In this document: piece by piece, positions 1 to 8,583 of the stretch
Numbering within the stretch: the first letter of the stretch is position 1
Layout: each line of letters starts with the position of its first letter
NCBI GenBank assembly: GCA_016125495.1
Contig: WGLQ01000009.1
Coordinates: 62,001-126,000, forward strand
Direction of reading: 5' to 3'
Length of the DNA: 64,000 bases
From: Hyphomicrobiales bacterium
Lineage (GTDB): Bacteria > Pseudomonadota > Alphaproteobacteria > Rhizobiales > RI-29
The notes under the pieces: generated by a model
Told to the model about the DNA's origin: nothing
The model's database searches: none
Seen by the model: the letters and a program-made list of their open reading frames with translations, nothing else
Position numbers and translations under genes: made by a program

Positions 1-2
1 AC

Positions 3-89
3 CTGTTGCTGAAATCGGTCCCCGAAATGCGGACCGGCTGGCTGGAGAATGTTCTCCAGACACGCAGGATGGAAAGCGCGGGCAACTGA
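3..89 (+). CDS. 3' end of a gene running in from the left, probably an ABC transporter ATP-binding protein
   Basis: An open frame enters from the left edge and stops with TGA at 87-89. The last 28 residues include the stretch LLLKSVPEM, followed by W and L. From memory, this resembles the C-terminal tail of peptide/opine-type (DppD/DppF) ABC ATPases, where a Y-T-x-L-L-x-S-V-P segment follows the ATPase core. The next gene encodes a family-5 binding protein, which fits one importer operon. No catalytic motif lies inside the window, so the assignment is an inference from a short tail plus context. Confidence 0.45.
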   Translation: MLLKSVPEMRTGWLENVLQTRRMESAGN

Positions 90-197
90 CCCACGTCAGA
101 TGGGAAACGTAACCGCTGACCATCACACACCGCGATGCCCGAGATCGGCCGGGGCGTGCGGTGTCAAGGGAGGTAGGCTGAACAGAAGGGTCACTCG

Positions 198-1805
198 ATG
201 ACGGACAAGAAGAATTTGGACTGGATGAAGAAGGAAGCGGGCAAAGGCCGCATGAACCGGCGTGAGTTCGTGCAGCTCGCGATCGCTGCCGGTGTCACCG
301 CGACCGCCGCAGAAACGATGTTCTCGACCGCCGCGCGCGCCGAGCCCAAGAAGGGCGGGCACTTCGTCAACGCGCTGACCGGCGGCGGGACCAAGGACGT
401 GCTCGACCCGGCCCAGACGCTCGACAGCTACATGATCAACGTCAGCTCGGGTCAGCTGCGGAACAACCTGATCGAGATCGGACCGGACGGCCAGCTCACC
501 GCCGAACTCGCCGAGAGCTGGGAAGGCTCCGACAACGCCGCCACGTGGGCCTTCAAGATTCGCAAGGGCGTTGAGTTCCACAACGGCCGGACGATGACGC
601 CGAACGACGTCGTCGCCTCCTTCAATCACCACCGTGGTGAGAACACGAAGTCCGCCGCCTCCGGCCTCACCAAGCAGATCAAGGACGTCAAGGCCGACGG
701 CGACATGGTGATCTTCACGCTGGAAGGCGGCAACGCCGACTGGCCGGCGATCACCTCCGACTACCACTTGACGATCTGCCCGGCCAACGACGACGGCAGC
801 ATGGATTGGCAGTCGGGCGTCGGCACCGGCGGCTACGCGCTGGAGAATTTCGATCCCGGCGTCAGCACCAAGGTGCGCCGCAACCCGAACTATTGGAAAG
901 AGGGCCGCGCTTGGTTCGACTCGATCGACAACCTCTTCATCGCCGATTCGGGTGCCCGCTCGAACGCGCTGATCACGGGCTCGATCCACTCGATGTCGAA
1001 CCTCGACCTCAAGACCGTGCACCTCCTCCAGCGTGACCAGAACGTGCAGGTCGTGCCGACCTACGGCAACAAGCACGCCACGCTGCCGATGCACTGCGAT
1101 ACCGCGCCGTTCGACAACAACGACGTGCGACTGGCGATCAAGTACAGCATCAAGCGTGACGAACTCGTCGCCAAGATCCTGCGCGGCCAGGGCGAGGTCG
1201 GCAACGATTCGCCGGTCGGCCCCGCCAACATCTACCGGGCAACCGCGGAAGAGATGCCGCAGCGGCCCTACGACCCCGACAAGGCCAAGTTCCACCTCAA
1301 GAAGGCTGGGATGGATAGCCTCAAGGTGCAGCTCCACATCGCCGACACCGCCTTCGAGGGTGGCATCGACGCCGCGACGCTCATCGCCGAATCGGCCAAG
1401 GCCTCCGGCATCGAGATCGAGGTCGTGCGCGAGGCCGACGACAGCTACTGGGACAACGTGTGGCTGAAGAAGCCCTGGTGCGGCAGCTACTGGGGTGGCC
1501 GTCCGACCGAGGACTGGATCTTCTCGCAGATCTATTCCAAGGGCGCGGACTGGAACGAGTCGAAGTGGGACAACGCGCGCTTCAACGAGTTGCTCCTGCA
1601 GGCGCGCAGCGAACTCGACACCGCCAAGCGTCGCGAGATGTACGTCGAGATGCAGAAGCTCTGCAACGAGGACGGCGGCGCCATCATCCCGATGTTCATG
1701 GCCTACACGCACGCCATCAGCAAGAAGGTCGGTCTTCCGGCACAGCTCGCCAACAACTGGGAGCTCGACGGCCACAAGAACGGCGAGCGTTGGTGGTTCG
1801 TCTGA
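198..1805 (+). CDS. ABC transporter substrate-binding protein, family 5 (peptide/opine type)
   Basis: This 535-residue periplasmic binding protein would capture a peptide, opine or similar solute for an ABC importer. It is of normal length for solute-binding family 5 (DppA/OppA-like). The N-terminus carries a twin-arginine motif at residues 21-22 (NRREFVQLA), a hydrophobic stretch and a likely cleavage site after ARA near 48. This predicts Tat export, unusual for the family as a whole but common in alphaproteobacterial members. The start is supported by an AAGGG ribosome-binding site seven bases upstream. Permease genes are not in the window and presumably lie to the left with the ATPase tail at 3-89. 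A strong terminator follows. It is clearly paralogous to the protein at 17189-18814: both have PYD-DKAKFHLKK and a C-terminal A-x-SELD-x-x-KR-x-EM region. The substrate is unknown. Confidence 0.88.
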   Translation: MTDKKNLDWMKKEAGKGRMNRREFVQLAIAAGVTATAAETMFSTAARAEPKKGGHFVNALTGGGTKDVLDPAQTLDSYMINVSSGQLRNNLIEIGPDGQLTAELAESWEGSDNAATWAFKIRKGVEFHNGRTMTPNDVVASFNHHRGENTKSAASGLTKQIKDVKADGDMVIFTLEGGNADWPAITSDYHLTICPANDDGSMDWQSGVGTGGYALENFDPGVSTKVRRNPNYWKEGRAWFDSIDNLFIADSGARSNALITGSIHSMSNLDLKTVHLLQRDQNVQVVPTYGNKHATLPMHCDTAPFDNNDVRLAIKYSIKRDELVAKILRGQGEVGNDSPVGPANIYRATAEEMPQRPYDPDKAKFHLKKAGMDSLKVQLHIADTAFEGGIDAATLIAESAKASGIEIEVVREADDSYWDNVWLKKPWCGSYWGGRPTEDWIFSQIYSKGADWNESKWDNARFNELLLQARSELDTAKRREMYVEMQKLCNEDGGAIIPMFMAYTHAISKKVGLPAQLANNWELDGHKNGERWWFV

Positions 1806-1860
1806 TCCATCGCACCGCGGCGGCTCCGACACTCGGCGCCGCCCGTTGCCGATGATTGCG

Positions 1861-1891
1861 ACCCGCGGGGGCTTGCTCCCCGCGGGTTTTT
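1861..1891 (+). terminator. Rho-independent terminator
   Basis: A perfect 9-bp GC stem (CCCGCGGGG at 1862-1870, CCCCGCGGG at 1878-1886) has a 7-base loop and is followed directly by a run of five T. It lies 56 bases after the stop of the binding-protein gene and ends where the convergent ATPase gene stops, so it should end rightward transcription before it runs into the opposing operon. Confidence 0.92.
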
Positions 1892-2697
1892 CACTCCCGA
1901 CGGCCGTCCCGCCGACGCTCCGAATGGCTTTCGAACTCGGGAGCGCAGACGCGCTGACCCGTCGAAAGCGTCTCGACCGTCACGCGCACGCCATAGACCG
2001 CCAGCAGGTTCTCTACAGTCAGGACCTCGTCGGGCGCTCCGGACGCCACGATCCGCCCGTCCTGCATCAGAACGACTCGGGTGGCGATGGCGAAGGCCTG
2101 ATCGGGATCATGGGTCGAGAGCAGGACCCCGACGCCGCGCTCGGCCAGTCCCCGAACCTCGCCCAGCACCGTCGCCTGGTTTCCGAAGTCGAGGCTCGCC
2201 GTCGGCTCGTCGAGGACGATCAGGGGAGCGTCCTGAGCGACCGCGCGCGCGATCATGACGAGCTGGCGCTGACCACCCGAAAGGCGCGGGACATCGCGAT
2301 CGCCAAGATCGGCGATGCCGAGATCGGCAAGGGCACGAGCCACCGTCTCGTGATCGCCCGCGCTCGGTCCCGAAATGAGGCCCCGATGTGCGACGCGCCC
2401 CATGAGAACGACGTCGCGAACCGCATAGGCGAAGGGAACGGAGCCGGCCTGCGGCACATACGCGATGCGCCTCGCGATCGTGCGCCGGGCCAAGGCGGGC
2501 AACAGTTCCCCCCCGAGCGAGACCGTCCCGGAAAGCGCCGGTAAAAGACCGAGTAGAGTCTTGAAGAGCGTCGTCTTGCCGCAACCGTTCGGCCCGAGCA
2601 GGCAGACCACTTCTCCCGAACCGCAGGCGAACTGCTCGAGCCGACCGACGGAACGCTCTGGATAACCGAATTCGAGATCGCGCGCCTCGAGTTGCAT
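1891..2697 (-). CDS. Iron-complex-type ABC transporter ATP-binding protein
   Basis: ATPase of a FecE/BtuD-type importer for an iron chelate, corrinoid or related complex. The 268-residue protein shows Walker A GPNGCGKTT at 35-43, signature LSGGQ at 139-143, Walker B LIVLDEP at 159-165 and the switch histidine STH at 194-196. I start it at the ATG whose last base is 2697. That ATG overlaps the stop of the permease gene (ATGA), indicating translational coupling; the frame remains open upstream, but that stretch has no similarity to an ATPase. It is the last gene of a binding protein-permease-ATPase operon. The ligand cannot be read from the sequence. Confidence 0.93.
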   Translation of the reverse strand: MQLEARDLEFGYPERSVGRLEQFACGSGEVVCLLGPNGCGKTTLFKTLLGLLPALSGTVSLGGELLPALARRTIARRIAYVPQAGSVPFAYAVRDVVLMGRVAHRGLISGPSAGDHETVARALADLGIADLGDRDVPRLSGGQRQLVMIARAVAQDAPLIVLDEPTASLDFGNQATVLGEVRGLAERGVGVLLSTHDPDQAFAIATRVVLMQDGRIVASGAPDEVLTVENLLAVYGVRVTVETLSTGQRVCAPEFESHSERRRDGRRE

Positions 2698-3725
2698 CAC
2701 GACCACCCGTGCCGGCCACGCCAGAGCAGCCAGAGGAAAAAGGGCGCCCCGAGCACAGCCGTCAGAATTCCGAGCGGGATCTCGATCGCCGAAAGCGTTC
2801 GCGCCAGCGTGTCGACGACGACGAGATAGGCCGCCCCGAGCAGCATGGCCGCCGGCAGCAGGCGCTCGAAGCTCGGGCCGACCAGCATACGCGCCATGTG
2901 GGGAATGACGAGGCCGATCCATCCGATCACGCCGGCGATGGCAACGACGCCCGCGGTCACGAGCGTTGCCGCCGCGATCACGATGATCCGCAGCCGGCCG
3001 GCTTCGAGCCCGAGGGCACGCGCCTCCTCGTCGCCGAGGGAGAGAATATCGATCCGCCAGCGCAAGAGGACGAGCGGCAAGAGTCCGAGCAGCACCGGCA
3101 GCAAGGTCGCGGCAAGATCGCCAGCACGAACCGATGCGAGACTGCCGAGCAACCAGAAGGTGATTGCCGGAAGCTGGTCATAGGGGTCAGCGAGCACCTT
3201 GAGCAGCGAAATCACCGCGCCAGCCAAGGCGCCGACCACCACCCCTGCCAGCACCAGCACCAGCGTGGGATCGCGCCCCTGGACCGCGGCCGCGATGAAC
3301 GTGACGACCGCGACCGTTGCGATTCCCCCTGCGAAGGCGAACAACTGGATCATGGCGAGCGGAAGGGAGAGGAAAATCGCAACGACCGCACCGAGCCCTG
3401 CCCCCGCTGAGACGCCGAGCACATCGGGTGAGACGAGCGGATTGCGGAACAGTCCCTGGTAGACGACCCCGGCCGCCGCGAGGGCCGCTCCGACGAGCAA
3501 GCCGGCGAGCACGCGCGGGCCGCGTACCAGGAGCAACACGCGCTCGTCACTGGTGAGCTCGGTTTCCCCGCTCACGAGTGCCTCGAGGGCTCGCCCATAG
3601 CTTTGCAGGGAAAGCGGGTAGGCTCCGGCTGTCAGCCCCGCGAACACGGCAACGAGCACCGCGAACACGAGGCAAGCCATGACCGCTCCTGGTGCGGAGC
3701 GCCGACGCTCCGTCGCAACGCTCAT
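2697..3725 (-). CDS. FecCD/BtuC-family ABC transporter permease
   Basis: A 342-residue integral membrane protein with about nine or ten hydrophobic segments. It shows the FecCD-family blocks: VRGPRVLAGLLVGAALAAAG near the N-terminus, SPDVLGVSAGAGLGA, and the C-terminal IGWIGLVIPHMARMLVG. A homodimer would form the channel for the imported complex. I start it at the ATG that overlaps the binding-protein stop codon (ATGA at 3722-3725) rather than at an ATG 11 codons upstream. Both junctions of this operon are four-base overlaps, the typical arrangement for a complete importer. Confidence 0.92.
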   Translation of the reverse strand: MSVATERRRSAPGAVMACLVFAVLVAVFAGLTAGAYPLSLQSYGRALEALVSGETELTSDERVLLLVRGPRVLAGLLVGAALAAAGVVYQGLFRNPLVSPDVLGVSAGAGLGAVVAIFLSLPLAMIQLFAFAGGIATVAVVTFIAAAVQGRDPTLVLVLAGVVVGALAGAVISLLKVLADPYDQLPAITFWLLGSLASVRAGDLAATLLPVLLGLLPLVLLRWRIDILSLGDEEARALGLEAGRLRIIVIAAATLVTAGVVAIAGVIGWIGLVIPHMARMLVGPSFERLLPAAMLLGAAYLVVVDTLARTLSAIEIPLGILTAVLGAPFFLWLLWRGRHGWS

Positions 3726-4786
3726 TGCCGCAAAGCCGGCGGCTTGCCGTCCGCCCAAGCAATCAGCGTGGCGAGCGCCCCTTCGCTCAATTCCACCTGA
3801 TAGAAGAGGCGGTAGAATTCGCGCGTCGCCACCTCGATATCGAAGGCGAAGCGCTCACCGAGAAAGAGCCCTGCCAACCAGGCGAGCCCCATGAGACGGT
3901 TGACCGAGGGTGGTCGATCGATCCAACCGAAGGGCGCCGTCGGGGCGAGGTGGATGCGGCCGCGGCGGACGGCCTCGACGCCTTGCCAGATCGGATCGCG
4001 GCCCGAACGCACCAACTCGTGGAAGCGCCGATCCCAGGTGACGATGACATCCGGGTTCCAAACCAGGATCTGCTCGGGCGAGACTCGGGCGATGCCGCGG
4101 CGCTGGCCCTCGGCGTCGGCGACGTTGCGCCCACCCGCGCGCTCGATGATCTCGGTGTTGATGGAGCCCTTGAGCCCGGTCTCGAGGCCATCCGGCCCGC
4201 GCGCCAGATAGACGCGCGGCCGGTCACTTTCGGCCACCGAGGCAACGGCCTGATCAACCCGCGCAAAGAGCGCCTCGGTGTAGCGCGCCAGGGTCTCGCC
4301 CCGCTCGCTCGCCCCCAGCATGTCGCCGAGCGTGCGCAGGGCGGTAGGCGTTGCATCGAAGCGGCCATCGACGAGGACGTAGGCGATACCCGTGTGCTCC
4401 TGCACCGCCTCGGCCAGAGAGACGAATGTCGGGCGCACCGACCCGAAATCGACGATGAGATCGGGCTTCGTGCGCAGCACCACCTCGATGTTGGCCGATC
4501 CCCCCCGCCCGGTCAGCATCCCGACCTCCGGCAGGTTGCGGGCCGATTCGAGGACGTAGGGTCTTTCCTCCGCACGCATGGCCCGCGGCCAGCCGATGAG
4601 CGCATCGGGCCGTAACACGTAGACCACGATCGCCGCCGGCCCGCCGGCCGCGAAGACGCGCGTGACACGGTCGGGCAAGCGCACACTCCGCCCGGCGGAA
4701 TCGATGACGTCGCGGGCCGCCAGCGCCCCAGGGGCCATGAGGCATGCGCCCGCGCCGGTGGTGAACTGGCGGCGGCTCAGCAACAC
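3722..4786 (-). CDS. FecB/BtuF-type periplasmic binding protein with Tat-like leader
   Basis: This binding protein (354 residues from the chosen GTG start) would deliver an iron, cobalamin or similar complex to the permease downstream. It has the class III binding-protein pattern: an N-terminal lobe with DSAGRSVRLPDRVTRVF, a middle region PDLIVDFGSV, and WNPDVIVTWDRRF in the C-terminal lobe. The start is not an ATG. A GTG at 4786-4784 has a GGAG ribosome-binding site seven bases upstream and puts SRRQF at residues 4-8, a twin-arginine motif followed by a hydrophobic segment ending in ALAA. The start could also be a GTG two codons earlier. Folded export by Tat would be unusual for FecB-type proteins. 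It lies divergent from the rhodanese gene. Confidence 0.85.
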   Translation of the reverse strand: MLLSRRQFTTGAGACLMAPGALAARDVIDSAGRSVRLPDRVTRVFAAGGPAAIVVYVLRPDALIGWPRAMRAEERPYVLESARNLPEVGMLTGRGGSANIEVVLRTKPDLIVDFGSVRPTFVSLAEAVQEHTGIAYVLVDGRFDATPTALRTLGDMLGASERGETLARYTEALFARVDQAVASVAESDRPRVYLARGPDGLETGLKGSINTEIIERAGGRNVADAEGQRRGIARVSPEQILVWNPDVIVTWDRRFHELVRSGRDPIWQGVEAVRRGRIHLAPTAPFGWIDRPPSVNRLMGLAWLAGLFLGERFAFDIEVATREFYRLFYQVELSEGALATLIAWADGKPPALRQ

Positions 4787-5140
4787 CCGCACACTCCAGG
4801 AACGAAGGGTCCAGCGAAGTCGACCGAAATCATCGAGCACTCCCGTCGACCGATCCCGCTTCTCGAGTTGCAGATAATCACGACCAATTCCGGCTGTCGA
4901 GCAAAGCAGCCTTGGGGGTTGATCATGCCGTTGCGGCGACACATTGGTGCCAGCCGGAGCGGATTGGCAGGTGCGGCCACGCGCCATTCCGCCCGCGTTG
5001 CTCGTAATGGCCACGCCTCTCTCGCGGCAAGTTGATGGCCGTGGTCTTTTGCCAGCCCCACGCGAGACGATATGACAGCGGCGCACAACAAGCGAACGGG
5101 CGACAGCCGGTAGCGCGATCGCAGCTGGCGGAGAGAGACA
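4787..5140. other. Divergent intergenic region, 354 bases
   Basis: This separates the iron/cofactor importer (leftward) from the rhodanese gene (rightward) and must hold promoters for both. I looked on the leftward strand for the conserved core of a cobalamin riboswitch and for a Fur-like AT-rich palindrome and saw neither. GGCCACGC occurs twice in direct orientation near 4976 and 5009. The stretch is less biased in codon-position composition than its neighbours, and I see no gene in it. Confidence 0.5.
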
Positions 5141-6091
5141 ATGCACCCATTGCGAACACGCATATCGAAGCGCCGGCTGGGAATGAACCTGCCCGCTTTG
5201 CCCGCGGCCATCGCCGTTCTCGTCCTCCTCGCCGCGTCGCTCCTCCCGGGCAGGGCGGCGCTGGCGAAGGAAGAGCGAGCGCTCGAGGCGACCTGGATCG
5301 TCAGCGCCGCGCAAGCCCGCATTCTGATCGCAGCCGGCGCCCTCGTGCTCGATGCTCGCGACCGGCTCGCCCAATGGTGGAAACCCCTGCCCGGCGCGGT
5401 CTCCGTCGCCTGGGACGATTTTTCGCGGTCCAGCGAGCGGGCGGGCCTTGGATTGCTGGCCGACGATGCGACCCTCACCGAGGCCTTCCGTGCGCTCGGC
5501 GTCAGCGCGGCACGGCCAGTCGTCGTCGTCGGGGATGCCCTTTCGGGCTGGGGCGAGGACGGGCGCATCGTCTGGACGCTCCGAAGCCGGGGGCACGAGC
5601 GCGCCGTTCTCGTCGATGGCGGCTACGGCGCCCTCGCGGCCGGCGGCCCCTTCCCGATCACGGCGCCGGTCGCAACCGGCGACTGGACCGCACGCACCGA
5701 CCCATCCCTCGAGGCAACTGCCGACGAAGTGCGCGACGCGCTCGCCCGCCCGGACGTGGTCGTGATCGATACCCGCGAGCCGCGTGAATTCGCCGGTGCA
5801 ACGCCCTATGGCGAAGCGCGCGGCGGCCATGTTCCCGGCGCCCGCCACCTTCACTTCAAGGACGTTCTCGGAGCAGACGGCCGTCTCCTTGCGCCCGAGG
5901 CGCTACGCGGGAAACTGGCCGCATTGGGGGTGACGCCGGACAAGGAGGTCATCGCCTATTGCACCGGCGGCGTTCGCTCGGGATACTTCACCTCCGTGCT
6001 CCAGACGTTGGGAATCCGGGCGCAGAACTATGCCGGTTCCATGTGGGAATGGTCCGCCGGCCCGGTCCAATCCTATCCGCTGGTGAAATAG
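5141..6091 (+). CDS. Exported thiosulfate sulfurtransferase (double rhodanese)
   Basis: Periplasmic sulfurtransferase of 316 residues that would move sulfane sulfur from thiosulfate or a persulfide to an acceptor. It has a signal peptide (hydrophobic residues about 20-40 ending in AALA) and two rhodanese modules. The first (about 55-180) lacks a catalytic cysteine and is the usual inactive half. The second carries Cys274 in the loop CTGGVRS, matching the C-x-x-G-x-R family loop. Another in-frame ATG lies 13 codons downstream. It is divergent from a periplasmic metal-complex importer and 54 bases ahead of a membrane hydroxylase-family gene. A functional link to either is not proven. Confidence 0.88.
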   Translation: MHPLRTRISKRRLGMNLPALPAAIAVLVLLAASLLPGRAALAKEERALEATWIVSAAQARILIAAGALVLDARDRLAQWWKPLPGAVSVAWDDFSRSSERAGLGLLADDATLTEAFRALGVSAARPVVVVGDALSGWGEDGRIVWTLRSRGHERAVLVDGGYGALAAGGPFPITAPVATGDWTARTDPSLEATADEVRDALARPDVVVIDTREPREFAGATPYGEARGGHVPGARHLHFKDVLGADGRLLAPEALRGKLAALGVTPDKEVIAYCTGGVRSGYFTSVLQTLGIRAQNYAGSMWEWSAGPVQSYPLVK

Positions 6092-6145
6092 CCCGCCGGC
6101 CGGGCGCGCACATCGACCGTCGCAAGGTCCGCTCGGAGAATCACG

Positions 6146-7015
6146 ATGACAGCAGAGACGATGATCCGCTTCGGCGCCTTTCTCGGTGTGTTCCTCGTCA
6201 TGGCGGTCTGGGAGGTACTCGCACACCGGCGCGAGTTGACACAGCACAAGGGACTGCGCTGGTTCAACAACCTCGGCATCCTGCTAATCGACATCCTGGT
6301 GCAGCGCTTCACGCTCGGGGCGGCCGCCGTCGCCATGGCGATCCACGCCGAGCAGAGCGGCTGGGGTCTTTTCGCGCTCGTCGACTGGCCCTATTGGCTC
6401 GAGTTCGCGATTGCCTTCCTCATCCTCGATTTTGCCATCTACCTGCAGCACGTGATGTCGCACGCCCTGCCGGTGTTCTGGCGCCTGCATCGCGTACACC
6501 ACGCCGACCTCGACTTCGACTGCACCACGGCGCTGCGCTTCCATCCGATCGAAATTCTGCTCTCGATGCTCTACAAGGTGGCGATCGTCGCCGCGCTCGG
6601 TTGCGACGCCTACGTCGTCATCGCGTTCGAGGTGGTGCTGAACGGCTCGGCGATTTTCAACCACGCCAATGTCGCGATGCCGCAGGCGATCGACAGGACG
6701 CTTCGCGCGGTCGTCGTCACGCCCGACATGCACCGCGTGCATCACTCGGTGATCGTCAGAGAGACCAATTCGAACTACGGATTTTTTCTCTCGATCTGGG
6801 ACCGCCTCTGCGGCACCTACACGCCGCAGCCGAGCAAGGGCCACACCGGCATGACCATCGGGCTTCACGAGTTCCGCGACCAGTCCAAGCTCAATCTGCA
6901 CGACATGTTGCTGTTGCCCTTCCGCAAGGGCATCAGCAACTACAGCATCCGGCCGGAGGCGACCGCCGCGCGCCTCGAGGAGGAGAACTCGGCACGCGAT
7001 GGGAACCAGGCCTGA
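6146..7015 (+). CDS. Sterol desaturase / fatty acid hydroxylase family membrane protein
   Basis: A 289-residue membrane di-iron oxygenase of the fatty acid hydroxylase superfamily. The histidine clusters that bind two irons are all visible: HVMSH at 102-106, HRVHH at 115-119, an FNHAN at 171-175 and a second HRVHH at 196-200. Hydrophobic spans lie around 5-22, 42-65, 85-100 and 145-165. Family members hydroxylate or desaturate sterols, carotenoids, sphingolipids or alkyl glycerols; the lipid substrate here is unknown. It follows the rhodanese gene by 54 bases on the same strand, so the two may be co-transcribed. Confidence 0.88.
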   Translation: MTAETMIRFGAFLGVFLVMAVWEVLAHRRELTQHKGLRWFNNLGILLIDILVQRFTLGAAAVAMAIHAEQSGWGLFALVDWPYWLEFAIAFLILDFAIYLQHVMSHALPVFWRLHRVHHADLDFDCTTALRFHPIEILLSMLYKVAIVAALGCDAYVVIAFEVVLNGSAIFNHANVAMPQAIDRTLRAVVVTPDMHRVHHSVIVRETNSNYGFFLSIWDRLCGTYTPQPSKGHTGMTIGLHEFRDQSKLNLHDMLLLPFRKGISNYSIRPEATAARLEEENSARDGNQA

Positions 7016-7079
7016 TCTCGCCCCGATCGGCTCGCAACCGACCACACGCCACCGGCAGCGGTGACCGTCCACCCGCGCC

Positions 7080-8501
7080 TCAGCGCTCCGGAAAGATCAC
7101 GCCCGGGTTCATGATGCCCTGCGGATCGAGGCTCTTCTTGACGGTCCGCAACAGATCCAGTTCGACGGGATCGGTGAGCCGCGCCAGTTCGCCGACCAGC
7201 TTGCGCCCGACCCCGTGCTCGGCGCTGAAGCTGCCGCCGAAACCGGCGGCGATGTCGTGGATGGCGGTTTGCAGTTCATCGACAGCCGCCGCCGGATCGG
7301 GGACCCTCGCCCAATCCTCCCTCGTGAACATCGCCATGTAGTGGACATTGCCGTCTCCGAGGTGCGAGACGACGACCGGCTCGGCCTCGGGGAATCGGGA
7401 AGCGAGCCAGGCATCGGCCCGAGAGAGGAATTCCGGCACCGCCGCGACGGGCACGGAAACGTCCTGAGCATGGTGATGGCCGTGGCGCTTGTTGGCCTCC
7501 GAGAGGGTGTGTCTGAGGCGCCAGAAGGACTGCGCCTGGGCGTCGCTCTGGGCGATCACGGCATCGAGCAGGATACCGTCCTCGGCGGCTGCCGAGAGCA
7601 CGTCCTCGAGCATGGCGGTCAGCGTCGCGCCGCCGTCCGGATCACCGAGTTCGATCAGCACCGACCAGGGCGGCGCCTCGGCGAAGGGAATGCGGTTGCC
7701 GGGAACGTTGGTCAGCGCGATATTCACCTCGGATCGCGAAAGCAGCTCGAACGCCTGGATGCGGGTGTCGAACGCATCCTGGCAGCGCCCGAGGAGGGTA
7801 AGTGCATCGGCGGGCGTTGCAACCGCCACCCAGGCATCACCGCGCGACTTCATGGCGGGGAACAGCTCGAGGGCAGCGGCGGTGACGATGCCGAGCGTCC
7901 CCTCGGCGCCGATGAAGAGATGCTTGAGATCGTAGCCCGTGTTGTCCTTGCGCAGCATCGAAAGCCCGTTCCAGACCCGCCCATCCGCCAGCACCACCTC
8001 GAGCCCGAGCACCAGATCGCGCATCGGACCGTAGCGCAGCACGCCCGTGCCGCCGGCATTGGTGGAGATGAGGCCGCCGATCTGCGCCGAACCCTCGCTG
8101 CCAAGGTGCATCGGAAGTTGCCGGCCGATGCTGGCGGCGGCCTCGTGGGCCTTGGTGAGAACGGTGCCCGCCTCGCAGATCATGGAATTCCCCGCCCGAT
8201 CCAGGGCGCGGATTTTCGTCATGCGGGACAATGAGATGACGACGCTGGGCCGGTCGCCGGCTGGCACGGCGCCATAGCAGAGGCCGGTATTTCCCCCCTG
8301 CGGATGTATGGCGACGCCGCGCGCCGCGCAGGCCGAAACCACTGCCGCGACCTCAGCCGTCGAGGAGGGAAGCACGACGCACACCGGCCGTCCCGAAACG
8401 CGGCCCCGCCAGTCGATGCAATAGGCTTCGATATCCGAAGCCTCGGTGACCACCGCCGCCCCGGGAAGCCTCGCCCGCAGCTCACCGACCAACTCCGACA
8501 T
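7080..8501 (-). CDS. FAD-linked 2-hydroxyacid dehydrogenase (GlcD / D-2-hydroxyglutarate dehydrogenase-like)
   Basis: A 473-residue flavoenzyme that should oxidise a D-2-hydroxy acid to the 2-keto acid. The N-terminal FAD-binding PCMH domain is clear (HPQGGNTGLCYG at 66-77, then GSEGSAQIGGLISTNAGG). The C-terminal FAD-oxidase domain ends with the family motif EHGVGRKL (His429) and DPQGIMNPG. It is the last gene of a run encoding a TRAP importer and a DapA-like lyase. The likely job is oxidising the imported or cleaved hydroxy acid. The exact substrate (lactate, 2-hydroxyglutarate or a sugar acid) is not determinable here. Confidence 0.9.
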   Translation of the reverse strand: MSELVGELRARLPGAAVVTEASDIEAYCIDWRGRVSGRPVCVVLPSSTAEVAAVVSACAARGVAIHPQGGNTGLCYGAVPAGDRPSVVISLSRMTKIRALDRAGNSMICEAGTVLTKAHEAAASIGRQLPMHLGSEGSAQIGGLISTNAGGTGVLRYGPMRDLVLGLEVVLADGRVWNGLSMLRKDNTGYDLKHLFIGAEGTLGIVTAAALELFPAMKSRGDAWVAVATPADALTLLGRCQDAFDTRIQAFELLSRSEVNIALTNVPGNRIPFAEAPPWSVLIELGDPDGGATLTAMLEDVLSAAAEDGILLDAVIAQSDAQAQSFWRLRHTLSEANKRHGHHHAQDVSVPVAAVPEFLSRADAWLASRFPEAEPVVVSHLGDGNVHYMAMFTREDWARVPDPAAAVDELQTAIHDIAAGFGGSFSAEHGVGRKLVGELARLTDPVELDLLRTVKKSLDPQGIMNPGVIFPER

Positions 8502-8583
8502 TCCTGTCCGCTCCGCTTTTACGCCGACGGCCGCACGATCCAGCGGCTGCGGGCGGCCAGATCGACCGCCCGCGAGAGACGCC

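Noticed and set aside
123-1832. A long open frame on the minus strand opposite the first binding-protein gene
   Set aside because: It lies antisense to a well-conserved protein with export signal and ribosome-binding site. Long antisense frames are expected in high-GC DNA, and the product has no recognisable domain.
4787-5140. Cobalamin riboswitch ahead of the FecBCD-type importer
   Set aside because: I looked for the conserved core sequences on the minus strand and found only scattered partial matches, not in the required order.
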